A stretch of DNA of 64,000 nucleotides from Climacium dendroides (Eukaryota; Streptophyta; Bryopsida; Hypnales; Climaciaceae): the NCBI GenBank assembly GCA_950106755.1, contig OX467092.1, positions 5,952,001 through 6,016,000 of the forward strand, read 5' to 3'. The translations under genes were made by a program, and so were the position numbers. How positions within the stretch are numbered: the first letter of the stretch is position 1; every line of letters starts with the position of its first letter. The notes under the pieces are model-generated. The model saw only the letters and a list, made by a program, of their open reading frames with translations. It was not told the origin of the DNA and ran no database searches. Shown one piece after another: positions 9,990 through 22,465 of the stretch.

Positions 9990-10730
9990 CTAACTTGCTG
10001 ACTCTCCCCGCTCTCTCGAACTTCTCACCCTCGCCCTTCGATTTGTCATTGAATACCTCCTCTTTGGTGCACCTAAAGAGATCCCTTCCACTCTTGTTCC
10101 ATCAGGAGTGTTGCCTTCAGAGCCTTGTGTCATAGGAGAATTTCTTTCATTTGTACTTATTCCACCTTGACTTAATGGTGTCACATTGGAATTGCTGGCA
10201 CTCTCCTCTACGTCTTGGAAATCAAACTGTGGTGCGTGGACAGGTGGAAAGTTGAAATTTTGCCCCACCCTTGGATTAGCATTTGTTGTTCTCATTTCTG
10301 AAGGACATGCCCAACGGACTAAAGATCGACGCCATCGAATGACTTTCTCTTTACAATCTCCAAGATACTTCCCTATCACCTCTCCGACCCATTTCCTTTC
10401 ATCTATAACATGCGTTATACGAACCGCAATTTCAAATGATCGTAATTTAACTTGGTGAAGTTCTACACCACATTGAAAACTATCATCCACTTCACCCACT
10501 CCGACAATGTCACCATTGTCCCCAAGAAGTTGTACCATCCCATTCGTTGTTTCAGAGACAAAATGTGTTGTTTCATGATTCTCTTCTTCGAAAAGTCTTC
10601 CTCGTATTACACGCGCAAGCCTTTCTCCTATGCTCCTTTGTTCCGTTCCAACCAACGTACTATCTCGAACATTGAAGACCACTGGACTTCCAAACGCTTG
10701 CGTTGTCATTTTTTGCAATAACGTATGCAC
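9990..10730 (-). CDS. N-terminal segment of the DUF7869-like gene
   Basis: 246 codons ending in TAG at 9990-9992. Residues about 68-145 (MVQLLGDNGDIVGVGEV through KVIRWRRSLVRW) form a compact domain that resembles the transposase-associated DUF8039-type domain of plant elements. That match is weak and was made by eye. Residues 150-246 are polar and low in complexity, end in a basic Arg-rich tract and look like a linker or nuclear-localisation segment. Its phase is the same as that of the next segment, only seven codons away, so the two were probably one protein. Confidence 0.5.
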   Translation of the reverse strand: MHTLLQKMTTQAFGSPVVFNVRDSTLVGTEQRSIGERLARVIRGRLFEEENHETTHFVSETTNGMVQLLGDNGDIVGVGEVDDSFQCGVELHQVKLRSFEIAVRITHVIDERKWVGEVIGKYLGDCKEKVIRWRRSLVRWACPSEMRTTNANPRVGQNFNFPPVHAPQFDFQDVEESASNSNVTPLSQGGISTNERNSPMTQGSEGNTPDGTRVEGISLGAPKRRYSMTNRRARVRSSRERGESAS

Positions 10731-12179
10731 TATTGTTGTTCACATGGTCATAAGCTTCGCAAATTTCCTTCCTTCCTTCAAGATCTTATTTTATATCTAC
10801 ACTTCCAAACAATTACAGAAAAATGTACAATTAGACACTTCTGTCTTCATCTGAAGAAAGAATAACCTACCAATATTATAAAATAAATTCATGTATTCAC
10901 AGTTTCTGACAAAAGACAATATATATAGATATGTTATTTTTTGATTTATTTTATACTAGAATACTATGTAGGAACTAATAGGAACAAATTGAAATATTGC
11001 ATTGCATATTCTATCTACCACTTCAACAATTTCTTACAATTCTGAACAATGCTTTTGCAACTACATAAGTTTTTGAAGCCTTCACCATTCAGGAATAATA
11101 ATATACAACTTCAAGACATTCTTCAATCCTATGAAATTCTAATTCACACTTTATTATAATACTTAAATGTTCAATAGATGACCTTTCTTGTACATCAATT
11201 TCATGTAATTGCAAAAAATGATATTGCTTCCACAAAAAGTACTCTAACAGGTGCCACAACTGAATAGAAACATTGAGGCTTCTAAGGTAAACCAAGGTTG
11301 CTTTTACAACACCATACGTTGTTAGCAAGTACTTCAATGGGCTTATGCTTAGCATTTAATTGCCATTTCCATTCAATTTATAACATAATACATTCATTCA
11401 TGATTTCGTTCCTATAAAAATTAAAGATAAATTCTTAAATTACTTTGCTCCTTATCCCATGGAAACAAAGTACACCTACATTTCATATTTTACATATACC
11501 TCAACCATTTAAATTCTTGGACTCTTCATTAGTCAGCAATAGCATAGCAAGTACCTATAATTAAGGGAATGTAACTTTGTATCACATGGCATGCATGCAT
11601 GCATTCATTCATTCAATCAATTGTTCATTACAATTTTCAACTAATGCTTTGTAGTATGAACAAGAATTGGAGCTTCACTAATCAATAAAAATGCAGAGTT
11701 CAAAAAAAACTCAAACTAATTATAACACCTAAAAATATAGGAAGGTCTTAAACAATGTCAGCGAAATAATAGAAGTATTCCATTACCTTTTAAGGAAACT
11801 CGCAAAATGCAAGTGGATCTTCTAGAATTGCAAGGTACCTAAATTTACAAATATACGTTCATATCTGTAGATTTCTCCTTAAACTACCAAAGGAATTCAT
11901 TTTTTAAGCCGGAACCCCACATTTTGAAACCATGAAATTCATAACCCCCAAAATTTTAAAGGTGAAATACAACCTCGATGTTCTACCTTAATAACTCTTT
12001 CATTGATTTTTTTAAACACTTTAAATTATTCTGTGGCCACCACACGTATCTTCTGCAATGCTTTCTTTGACATGGAAATTGTACCTTTTAATCACTACTG
12101 CTTTACCTTATACTGTTGCAAAAGTCAAAACTAAAATAAAATTAATTTTTCTATTTCATTAAAATAAAAAATAAGTAAA
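10731..12179. other. AT-rich stretch, no gene seen
   Basis: Upstream side of the DUF7869-like gene. It may hold its promoter and an upstream exon, but no coding homology or clear splice pair was recognised. Only short chance frames occur. Confidence 0.5.
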
Positions 12180-13090
12180 AAAATGCAAAATCTTGACACA
12201 GTGAGTTTCAACTCAACGAAACAACGATGAAGCACTCCTTTCCGTCGAGAACTTATCAATGGTACGAAAATTGTGCAAAAAATATAAGAAAAAAACATTC
12301 TCCACTTTTGTAGAACCAGAAATTTCTTAAAAAAACACATAACTTCCAGAACATATGTCTTCACACCATGAAACAAAGTTCGTACACCTTACCTTACCCA
12401 GGACTTTACGATGGTACTAAGCACACAATGTGTGGAAGTATAATCCGGAGAATCTCAGCGTGACAAACAAAAAATATAAACAAAGAGAAAAGTTCAAGGT
12501 ATGAACTACTGTGCCCTTTGTCGCTACAACAGTCTAAACAAATATCAAACTCTTTCTTCAAATTTTTTAAAACAAAAAATAACTCAAAAAAAAATAACAT
12601 TTTCACTGCGAGTCAGAATGTCAAAAAACAGAGCTTCTGCACACCTTCTTCCTGAGAGTTCAATTTCTAACAACACCAAGATTGTGACCAAAATAGAAGT
12701 ACAAATATTTCTCTACTTTTTTAGTGTGACAAATGCCATAGCCACAATGAGAACAACCAAAAAACAATTTCCTCATATTTCAGTTCATAAAAAAACTTTA
12801 AAATCCAACTTTTTCCACAACGTGAAATATGAAAACAGAAAACCAAGTTGTTGCTCCTCTCCTCGCCAAGGGCTTTCCAACAGTACGAAGATTGCAACTA
12901 AAATATTAAAAAATAATTTACTAATTTCAGAGAATAAAAAAAAATTTAAAAACACAACTTCAACAACTTACATTCAAATGCCACTAAACAAATGCAGTGC
13001 ACTAGTCCTCAGCAAAGGACTTCTTACGGTACCAAGCATGTGACCAGGGGACGCACGGTCCGGGAGATCTCAACATAACAAGAATAAAAA
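12180..13090 (+). repeat. Degenerate tandem repeat, units of about 150-210 bp
   Basis: A motif of the type CTTTCC..CAGTACGAAGATTG, usually followed by long A-rich runs, returns near 12240, 12400, 12655, 12865 and 13010 with heavy divergence. Open frames that cross it (for example 12501-13043) are Lys/Asn-rich by-products of the A-runs. Confidence 0.4.
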
Positions 13091-14467
13091 AAATAAAAAA
13101 AATAAAAAACATTTTGTACAAGATAATCCATAGCAAACATCATGCATAAAATAATGCAAAACAAACATCTTCTTTTTCAAGAGATTACTCTACAACAAAC
13201 ATAATCTCATATTTTTCAACATGATAATTCCCTCGCCTTCACATACTGGATAAACTTGAAATATACTATCGAATTCTTTTCAATGTTAAAGATGCTTGAA
13301 AGTTTTTTCAAATTGCTCATGATGGATACAAAAGCCTAGGCAACAGAAAGCTAGGATTCTATTGACATCGGCAATTGGCTAATCTTCTACAATTAAGTTA
13401 TTTTCAAGAAAACAATAGAATTCCAATGCTTACTTAGAAGGAAATTGATAGTGGGGTATAGTGCATTTGAATACCTCTATTGTTGTAACACACTTCTTGA
13501 ATCAATTGCGTGCCGAAGCCAAGTAAATTTCTCTGTAACAAAGAAACACTTTTCTGGTTATACAAGAAGTTCATCAATTATTTATTTCCTTATGCAAGGT
13601 ACACATAAAGAAGTAAACATGTAGTTATTTCAGAAAACAAATGACCTCTACTACAAAAAAAACAAGCAAATGAACAGAATGTGAAGCCTTCGTCACTGCT
13701 TTGCTCTTCATAGAAAGGCATTCTATTAGGTATAGGGACACATTAAGGTGCATCTACCTTACTGCAATAAATTCCACAAACTAATTATGGGATCAATACT
13801 CTAAAGTATTGCTGTACAGCAAATTCCCAAGACATTTCCAACCATCCCTCCATTTCCAACTTGTACAGTACGGAACCCGTTTGCAAGAGTTGTGTCGTAG
13901 TTCAAAGAGTACTTCTAATGCATTATGATTGAAGACAAGGTTGTTAATACTGCAACTGCTTCTATGTCGATTAATAATGTCATAATGTAGTAATGGGTCT
14001 TGTTCTTAAGGGGTTAAATTTTCAACATCCATCCTCTTAGTTACGATGTCTGTTTCTTTGTTTTTTTAAATACATTCATATCTCCCAAGTTGTATGTTCG
14101 TAGTTCCATTTTTGGTACCATTAGGAAGCGCTCAACCAGGAGGACTGTAAGGCTCTGTTTTTTTACATTTGGACCCACGATGGGAAACTCATGGAATTAC
14201 AAAGTTTTTATGAGTAAGAAAATTAATATATTCATTTTTCAATTTACTAAGGCAGCTACAAAAAGCAAATTATTTTTTGAAAAGTAAATTGTCGTTGTTC
14301 ATTTTGTTTTATTTGTTACAGCGAGATCTTATAGATTGTGTATCTTCTACTTGCATTTTTTGTACCGCTAAAAAGCCCTCATTCCAAAGGAGAGCGAGGG
14401 CTTCAATTCATGGCATTTGGAACTATGTTGGAAAAGATATTTAATTTTGAATTTGTTTTAAAAATTT
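13091..14467. other. AT-rich stretch, no gene seen
   Basis: Only short open frames with biased composition. Nothing recognisable. Confidence 0.5.
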
Positions 14468-14746
14468 AAGGTCGGTACACCCAAATATGCCATTGTACTT
14501 AAACCGCCATCTACACTATATACACATCTCCAAAATCAGTTCCGTAACTACGTGGAAGAAACACATTAAGAACCAATTTAAACTTTGTTGTTTAATACAT
14601 TTTGCATACAAAATCTAAATGCTGCGTTCTTCGCTGCGTTGGAATCTCTTTTCACTTACCAACAAAAACATATAAAAATTTGACAACTCTAATAATAAAA
14701 AATAGGCTTAGTAGCAAAAACTGGTGCTTCTGGGTGTACCTACCTT
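14468..14746. mobile_element. Miniature inverted-repeat element, about 279 bp
   Basis: AAGGTCGGTACACCCAAA at the left is matched by the reverse complement of the right end (AAGGTAGGTACACCCAGA). Taking AGGT as the terminus, TA stands on both sides, as in Stowaway-type elements. No coding capacity. Confidence 0.6.
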
Positions 14747-14749
14747 AGA

Positions 14750-17139
14750 TTCGAATTTCATTTCATTTTGGCTATGGCAATGGAATACAGCACTACTAAG
14801 AACTGAAGGCCTGCGTCAAGAACCACGGATTCAAGAAGATAAATAATGATAGAACAATATTTATGAAGAATGGACTGCAAAGAGACAATGCAGAATATGA
14901 CCAACGACACCTCACTGTTGGCGTCAGCATACATTCATTTCCGTCCATTTCCATAGTCATATGCATCATGACTTCATGCGGAAACAGTCTGTCACCCAAT
15001 GCTCCTTCCAACAGTCTAGGCAAGGCAAGCGAAACATTGGCTTGCCATTCCTTCGCACTTCAAGTTAACGCAATGTACTTACAAGCTCATTTGTGGAGTT
15101 GACGTTCTAGCTAGGTTTCTCTTGAACTTAAAAAAATTTAAGGATTTACATTGCAGTTCTGCATGATTGATTATTACATGCGAGGAGGAGGCTACTAATT
15201 GCTTGCACTTGTCCTTGGTTGTCCTAAAACTTTTGACTTCAAATTTTGTAACTTTAACACAAAGGTTTTACCTAAGCCTTTGAGGAGGCACAAAAAGAAA
15301 CTTCAAAAGAAAATGAAGTCATAGATGAAGGTTGCTGAGGAATCATAGTAAAAATTGGAGAAAATGGCCACTAAAATTGGAGGTAATGATGACAAACCAT
15401 TCCTTCTTATGGTGATGGGAAAAAAACTCGGTGACTTTTTTAAAGTGAAGTCATATAAGATTCGGCAACTTAATGCTATGAAAAGCAACTACTTTTACAC
15501 ATTTCAAACTGTGTACAAGCCATCACAAAGTTGGTATACAAAAATGTAGATGATGTAGAGAAGGTGCTCATTTTCAATGCAGGTAAGGATTGGAACAAAA
15601 AATTTAAGAAGAGAATTTAGGCTATGAAGAAGCTCATTGATTAGCACAACCAACATTTATTCCAATCAATTTCTATTCATTCTTTTTCTATCCATAGTAT
15701 GTTTATTTTGTATATTTTTTCTTCTTATAGGTTATTAAGAACTAATAATTCCTTTCAAAATACTTTGTGGTATAGGTAAAATACGATTAAATCAAAGCTG
15801 CTTCATTGATGTTTTATTGGAGAAGTTAAGGCCCCTCACATGTTAAAAAAGCCCCCACTTCTTTAAAGTTAAGAATACTACGCAAATTTTTTCTTAGCTT
15901 GTTAATTGAAGGTCAACCAAATACATTGGAAGTTTAAGATAATAATTATAGTTTGAATGAATTTTTTTTCTATTCTTTCCTTTTGAACAACAATACAAAT
16001 GCAAGACTTTAAGAAAAATCATTCAATATTAATCCATCTATCAATATTTACTTTCATCAATATATTTTAATATAAAAAAATAGTAAATTGCATATAAAAA
16101 AATGGTAAATACTTCATTTCTTGAAAATATTTTTGGCAATTTCATGTATTTTTTGGTCAACTTCTCTAGTTCAAAAGTAGCCAACATTGTTATCAAATCA
16201 GACATTGGCAAAAATAAATCAAGAAAAATTAACTACATAATAATATCTAAAAAACAAGATTAGGTCCCTAATATTTTTAGTTTTTTTGTGCTTCTAGTGT
16301 GTCTTTCTTCGCACCATCAATTGCTAATTATCTCATTTTTTTACATCAAATCAAATGAATGGAAAATTCTAGAGTGAATGGGAATCATGTCCCTCATACT
16401 TTTAGTTTAAATGTTATTGTATTGAAGATAAATCTCCCCAATAGTTTTCGTATGTCATTGTAAAGAAGGCAAATCTCAAACAATCTCCCAAATTTAATTT
16501 TCAATGAATCTGGAAATGGAAATATTTATCAATGAGGTAGTCAACTTGAAAAATAATCTAATCATTATATAAATAGGTGCACTTTTTATTTCTTTCAAAG
16601 AGAAAGGGGTGTTTTAAATAAATTATAAAGTATATTTTTAGGCATATAATTATAGAATTTAAGGACAGTTTTAGTAAAAATTAACTAAAAATAAATGTAT
16701 TTTTCATAGAACTTGACTGAAAATCTCTTGAAAGGACATTACCTGTAATCTCATGTTTAGGACTATACTTAAAAACTCATTGAAAATATCCCTTTCTCTT
16801 GTGTTGTTTTGTTTTTTGAAAATCATGCACTACACACTTTCAGTCTTTTACATCCTTAACAAGATAACTTTTTATTTGTCTTATCTTTTATGAAGATTAT
16901 TGGAGTAATCATTCTTCTTCCCCTATTTTTTTTTCATTTTCTTATTGTGTTTTAAAAGTCATTATGGCACAAATGAATTTTTTTTTCCTTTCTTTAATAT
17001 ACCACCAATATTCATTTTAGGAGGTGAACAGTTTTAGTGATCACAATGTGTTACAACTTCATAAATTCATAACTAATTTCACGAAGATCAAAAAAATATG
17101 GAACGACTTGGGTTAAATGCCAATTCCATTTTTCTTCAA
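14750..17139. other. AT-rich stretch, no gene seen
   Basis: The short frames at 14863-15102 and 15355-15549 have no recognisable domain. The rest is low-complexity AT-rich sequence with many poly-A and poly-T runs. Confidence 0.5.
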
Positions 17140-18150
17140 AGAGTTCATTCCCAAAAGGCAAATAGCTCTTGAAATGGTCGCTTCAAAACCAGACTACCTT
17201 AGGCCTACTGTAGTACCGTACCAGATAACGGTTACTTGGTGGTCCTCATGCCTGAACCCTGGCCTTCGAGGTGTGAGACTTACAAACAGAGCAGGTGAAT
17301 ATCGTCGACCATAACACGGCGAAACAACTTTAGGTTTTGGGTTACTTTCATATTTTTTTTCCTTTTGTCTCTTAGATAATCTGTAGACCTTGTTCTGCAC
17401 TTCAATGCGGAGTGCCCACTTGTATCCCGCGGAACTATTCATTCAGTGGCCGATCGAGGAGCATCGACTGCACTGATTCAGAATTCCAGTAGGTCCTACC
17501 GTACTTTTGTTCATTCGGTCACAATTCATTGCATCGGCCCAGCTTGGCTTTCGGTTTAGACGACGAAGACATTTTGGCGATGGAAACATTGTTTTTTTTA
17601 AGCCTTCGGTGCAGACTTGAACGCGGACAACGGTGGCAAAAGGTTGCGCAGAGTGAGGCTTCTTGCAGATGTTGGTAGACGAGGTCACCCGCAGTTTAAG
17701 CACTACGTCAACAAGAAGGCGAAACCCTTTTCCAAACTGCCGGTAGACAACAAGTCCAGAATTGCCCTAAGCTTCGTCTGCAATGTCGGCTACAATTACT
17801 TGGAGTTGAGCAAGAACAGGCGGTGGGCTCATCAAGGGTATATGAAGAATGCAATCGTAGGTAAGTGGTTTACTGGACATTGCTAAGCTTCATTCAGTTC
17901 AACTCTTGTGACCTAGCTTACAGAGAGAGGGTTCCGACTTCTTCTTTGGAATCTACGAGCACAGCGAACAAGTAATTTCTTGTGGTCTGGCCTGCCGAAC
18001 TTCGACATTTTTCCAATTAGGGTTTTATTATTGCATTAGAAATCTGTCAGTCCTTCGCTGCCATCCACAGGTACAAACTGAGAATCCGAAAATGAAAATT
18101 TTAAGCTTGCGAAATCGCAGTACGTACTGGCGAGGTTTTTTTCTCTTGAT

Positions 18151-18248
18151 GAATAGTGAACGTCCGCGGGTGCGGACGTTCACTGTTCACCTTCAATTTC
18201 GATTTCAGATGAACAGTGAACGCCCGCACCCGCGGACGTTCACTATTC
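18151..18248. repeat. Two tandem 38-bp palindromes
   Basis: Units at 18151-18188 and 18211-18248 are each near-perfect hairpins: a 17-bp arm GAATAGTGAACGTCCGC (or GAACAGTGAACGCCCGC), a 4-base loop, and the complementary arm ending TTCACTGTTC or TTCACTATTC. The two units are spaced 60 bp apart within a longer direct repeat (GATGAA at the start, ACCTT at the end). Each is also almost the reverse complement of the other. Confidence 0.9.
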
Positions 18249-18989
18249 ACCTTTTAATCAATTTTTCAAATTAAAAAAATTGTTAGTTCAATTGACATGA
18301 GTATGGGCGGCCTTGGTGCCACGACTGAAAATCTAGGTAGCGGTCACTTGCGATAGCCTTATCGCCAGGACCTCTCTCACTACGTCGGTCACCTTATCAT
18401 TTCGTCACCTTATCCGATGAGCTTACCTGCATCCCGAGATCTCCGGCAGTCTCCGTGTAGCTCGTCCGTTTCGCTCCGAACTTCAGTTTCCTTTGTTGGT
18501 TCTCCTTCGCATAAGCTCCAAGCCTGCATTTTTAAAAGTGATTCCTACGGTAAAATTCATTAGGTATGCAGACCATATGAATTCAGCAATTCCTTCAAAG
18601 CATTTTAATACTTTGGTATTGGAGCCCTCTTCGTGCAAGGCTGAATACATTCCTTAGCTTAGGACCTTGCTTGAGATTCTTCATAGTACTGTGCTGTTTT
18701 TGATAGGTTGATGTGGTAAAAAAATTTTGCAGGTGGTGTAGAATTCCGGGATTCAGTTTCTAGGTGCCACCTTCAGGGCAGTAAACGGGGACTTCGTGCA
18801 AAGTACTACTTCAGGTATGGAATACATTTACTTCCTATAACAAACTCCTGTACACTGTTCAATTATGGAAGAGAGAGAAAGCAGGGATTTGTTGAAGTTC
18901 GAGTACTCACTTGAACGTTATCTTGTTTCCGTGCTCAGGACTCTGAGCTCCAGTTATACAAAGATCTCTGACTGAATATAGCCGCTCTT

Positions 18990-19330
18990 TCTTCAGCTTG
19001 GACCCCTCGTTGCACATGTGGCACAACCTCCCTCTCAACTATCTGCCTTCCGAACTGGTGTTCTCAGTTTCTGCAGGAGGCTTGATCTGCTTCATGAACA
19101 AGGTGCAAGCCCACACGGACGTTTAGCTCTTCTTCAGCAACCCGACCCCTCGTTGCACAGGTGGTACAACCTCCCTCTCAGCTATCTGCCTTCCGAACTG
19201 CTGTTCTCGGTGTCAGCAGGAAGCTTGATCTGCTTCATGAACAAGGTACAAGCCCACACAGACATGTAGGTTCATCTCTTCTTCAACAACCTATTCGACG
19301 TCTTGGAGGGGACAGAGGAAAATGAAACGG
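18990..19330 (+). pseudogene. F-box-type (kelch-associated) gene fragment, tandemly duplicated
   Basis: In one frame the first unit reads LDPSLHMWHNLPLNYLPSEL, then VFSVSAGGLICFMNK. This is the pattern (LDP..., LP.., SSGGL.CF) found between the F-box and the kelch repeats of plant F-box proteins of the At5g15710 or At3g61590 kind. A stop follows, and the whole unit is repeated 143 bp downstream with small changes and a shifted frame. No F-box was found upstream. This lineage is clearly different from the F-box family at 46-48 kb. Confidence 0.55.
19001..19286 (+). repeat. Tandem duplication, 143-bp period, two units
   Basis: GACCCCTCGTTGCACA starts at 19001 and at 19144. The two units stay close to 90% identical for about 125 bp. 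Confidence 0.9.
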
Positions 19331-20044
19331 GAGCGAAGGAAACACTTCGAATTTGGCAGCGGTGATTTGAAGGACTAACCTAATCTATGGAATCAGATGC
19401 AGCAGTGGTCTAGCTAAGGGTGCAGGAAGACGATCACGTTCTGCGGCAGTCAGAGCATCAGGTGATGTCAAGTACGGAGTGGCCAGTGCCGTGCGCGCAT
19501 TTTGTAACTTCTCGAGCATATTATTGATAAGCAAAATTCAGGGGTAGCATGGTCGCTATGCATGAAGCTGAAGGACTTGACGCAAGCTATTCAGTATCAG
19601 AACAGAAGTTGTAGCGTCGGAAAACTATTTCTACGTGTTTCCAGAGGAAAATACAAAAACGGCTGAAAAAAAAAATTCATAGAAGCGAAGTAGGAGTGCA
19701 TGAGTAGGGTTTGAGCTGTCACTGACTTCTGCGGCAACTAAGACTTCGGGTTTTTGGATCAAGGTATCCGCAAAGCAGTCTACGACAGCAAGACTTGGAA
19801 AGAGTACATTCCAACGTCAGCAAAGCAATCTACAACAACAGGACCTAGAAAGAATACAGTCCAACGCCAACTGTGACTTCTGAGAGAAGACATTATTGGG
19901 GTTTGGGGAGGAATAAGGTAACAGGACCAGAATTTGACCACCGTGGAGCTGAAAATTATTTTTGGGAATGAGAAGCTTCATAAATTAATTTTTGGTAAAT
20001 TCTATTTGAAGAGAAGTTGAATTGAGATGTAAACTAAGTCGTTT

Positions 20045-20228
20045 CATAATTTATGGACCTCTTAGGCATATAGTTATACAATTTTGAAGTTAAAAGGATA
20101 TAGGGCTCTAAAATTGCCCACCTCTTGAAATCTATACATAATTTATGGACATCTGTGGAATTAGTTATACAATTCTGAATTTAAAAGGATGTAGTGCTCT
20201 ACAATTGCCCACTTCCTAAAATCTAAAA
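20045..20228 (+). repeat. Tandem duplication, 92-bp period, two units
   Basis: CATAATTTATGGAC starts at 20045 and 20137. Both units continue through ATAGTTATACAATT-type and AATTGCCCAC sequence. An inverted partial copy (GTGGGCAATTTTAGAGG) lies near 20293-20309. Confidence 0.85.
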
Positions 20229-20309
20229 GATTTCTACATTGTAAAAGGCTACGAGAAAGCAACATGATTGCACAATGTGAATTTTAAAGATGTGGGCAAT
20301 TTTAGAGGT

Positions 20310-22465
20310 TCTTCGATTTGAGAGCGTACTATGTTATGGTCACAAGTTTGAAATTTAAAGCATTTCACTTAAGGACACTACCAAGAGTGTAGTAAGACAT
20401 GAGTTCTCACTTAAATAGAGTATGTAACTTCTGCCTTTTAGTATACCTCACATGCATTGTGGCTTCTGTATTGCCAGACTTTCATTTCAACACACTTTGT
20501 ACGTTGTAGCTTTAGTGGATTATGTAAACCATTGTTGTACTGCAGCATTCATTTGGTAGCACTATGTTTTTGTTGTAAAGTTGAATTACAATATTATGCA
20601 CTAGGAATGTCTTTGTAGGAGTGAAAAATGTGCAACCTTTCAACTAGTTACAGTACCTTCGTTAGAAGACCAATCCTAGTTGAATAAATTTCATAGATAC
20701 AATTCAATTATTAGGCTTGGTCAACTTCTACGAGGTTCATAAGAATAGAAAGTGGTATATATGAACAACCTATTCTAATTTCAAGAATCAAAATCAATAG
20801 ATCATGATGCTTGAAACCTAAGTGATTGATGCACATTGATGAACATAATCCTTTACAGTTTGATGAATTCAAAAGAAATGCTTTATTTCTTTTGCTCATT
20901 TCTGAAGTCATTGGATTTGACCATGTGTTGTGAATGGGTTTGAAACATTCTACCGCGAGCTAATGATCTTTCAATTTCAGTATTCTATTTATTAGTACAC
21001 ACTATAGTATTTCAATATTCCATACAAAAGTTATGAAGAGGCAGAGCACTATTTAGTAAATGTTTGAAAATGACTTTTACAATTGAGGTAGAATTTGTTG
21101 AAATTAATTTATAGTATATTAACTTAAATTCTTAGTAGTCATTAGAAAGAAAATTGCTAAATACATGAAATGTTTAACATTTTTCATTTCAAAACATGAT
21201 TGAGTGTTTGTAAAAGAGAGTCATTGCTTCTTTTTTTGTTTTCCGTTTTATGAAATACATTGAAAGGAAATAATTACTAAAAATGTTAATTACGCATTTT
21301 GTTGTCGCAGGTGCATGAAGGAAAAAGAAATCACATATTGGAGTCTGTGAGTGTTGGAGCTTGATTATCAATTATAGTGAACACAGCCTTATTACGTATT
21401 TACAGAATTTCTGTTTCATTGGTAAGTGTACAAGTAAAAATATGCGAATGTCTTTTTTTTTCTATTATAGTGTTCGTGTTATTGTGAAAATGAGAATAGT
21501 TCTGAAGAAGGAAATTTTCTTTGAGTTTTGGTTTTCTCTTGTTTGAATTCAAGTAGTATTTCTGGATATTTCACATTGGGGGGGATGAACTTCTATGCAA
21601 AATTTTTAGAATTGTAATTGCTGACAATAGATTTGTAATAGAAAACTTCTTTCATTATGACTACTTTTAATATATTTGGGGGGAGAGGCAGAATCTATGA
21701 AGCTAGATTTGTGAAAACATTGAAAATTACATGTACTTACGATAGTTTGTATTTCAATATATTAACATTTCACATGCAATTATTTTGTGAGACTGAAATC
21801 ATGAATGTAGAAGTACAGAAATCTATACATCCATGTTATAGGTGTTTGTAATTTTTTTTTGAAACCTTTGCGATTGTAGTGTAATTATGTACCTAAAACC
21901 TGCACTGTAGTTTCAGTTCCTTGAATGGTTTCAGAGTGTTCACTTATACATTTGCTAAAGGCTTGTACGCTTGCATTCCCATGATCACCTATTAATGTTA
22001 CTTGATTTTCTATGTAAAGTATGCCCTAATCAATATGTTTAGTCATATTTTTGTGTAAATGAAAGTTTAAGTGCTATAAATATTCTTAACAAGGACCACT
22101 GTAGATTGCAAACAAGTTAATTGGAAAAATAATGTATAATTAATTGTTAGAATTGTAGAAAATTTAATTTATCCAAGAGTAATTAGTATACAAACAAGTA
22201 AATTAGGAATTTTTTAAAAATTGAAATGAAGAGATATATGACTTATGCCGAGTTGTATGTTTGGCAATATGCGGATTTAGAATTCAGTAGTGCACTACAA
22301 GAAGGTATGTAAATGCAATTACTTAACTTAATTATGTACTTCAGTAACACCGGAAATGGACTGTACTGAAAACAAAATGTCTAACGAAAACTTTTCATAA
22401 ACCATCATAAATAAGTACCAATGATTTTTTTGAAAGAAGAAATGAGAGATGAAACATTTTCTTAT
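20310..22465. other. AT-rich stretch, no gene seen
   Basis: Only short frames without recognisable domains. Confidence 0.5.

Larger units (their letters stand above)
7503..10730 (-). pseudogene. DUF7869-like transposase-type gene, one frame with two in-frame stops
   Basis: From 10730 to 7503 the minus strand is a single uninterrupted phase of about 1075 codons, broken only by TAG at 9990-9992 and TAA at 8436-8438. There is no frameshift. The three open pieces encode an N-terminal domain with a low-complexity linker, a central domain with Cys pairs and DDE-like acidic motifs, and a C-terminal acidic linker plus an SH3/BAH-like domain. The central part resembles the DUF7869 family known from several eukaryotes. 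No in-frame ATG precedes 10730 (a TGA lies four codons upstream), so the start may be M8 at 10709 or an upstream exon joined at the AG near 10732. The two stops make it a pseudogene unless they are read through. Confidence 0.7.
17140..19950. other. GC-richer island with gene remnants
   Basis: Base composition rises sharply compared with both sides. The island contains several short frames on both strands (for example 17617-17886 plus, 17443-17703 minus) with balanced amino-acid composition but no recognised domain, two tandem palindromes (18151-18248) and an F-box-type fragment (about 18990-19330). It looks like degraded exons of captured or formerly functional genes inside the putative 22-kb element. 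Confidence 0.45.

Noticed and set aside
12501..13043. 180-codon plus-strand frame rich in Lys, Asn and Ser
   Set aside because: It crosses the degenerate A-rich tandem repeat, shows no domain, and its composition follows the A-runs.
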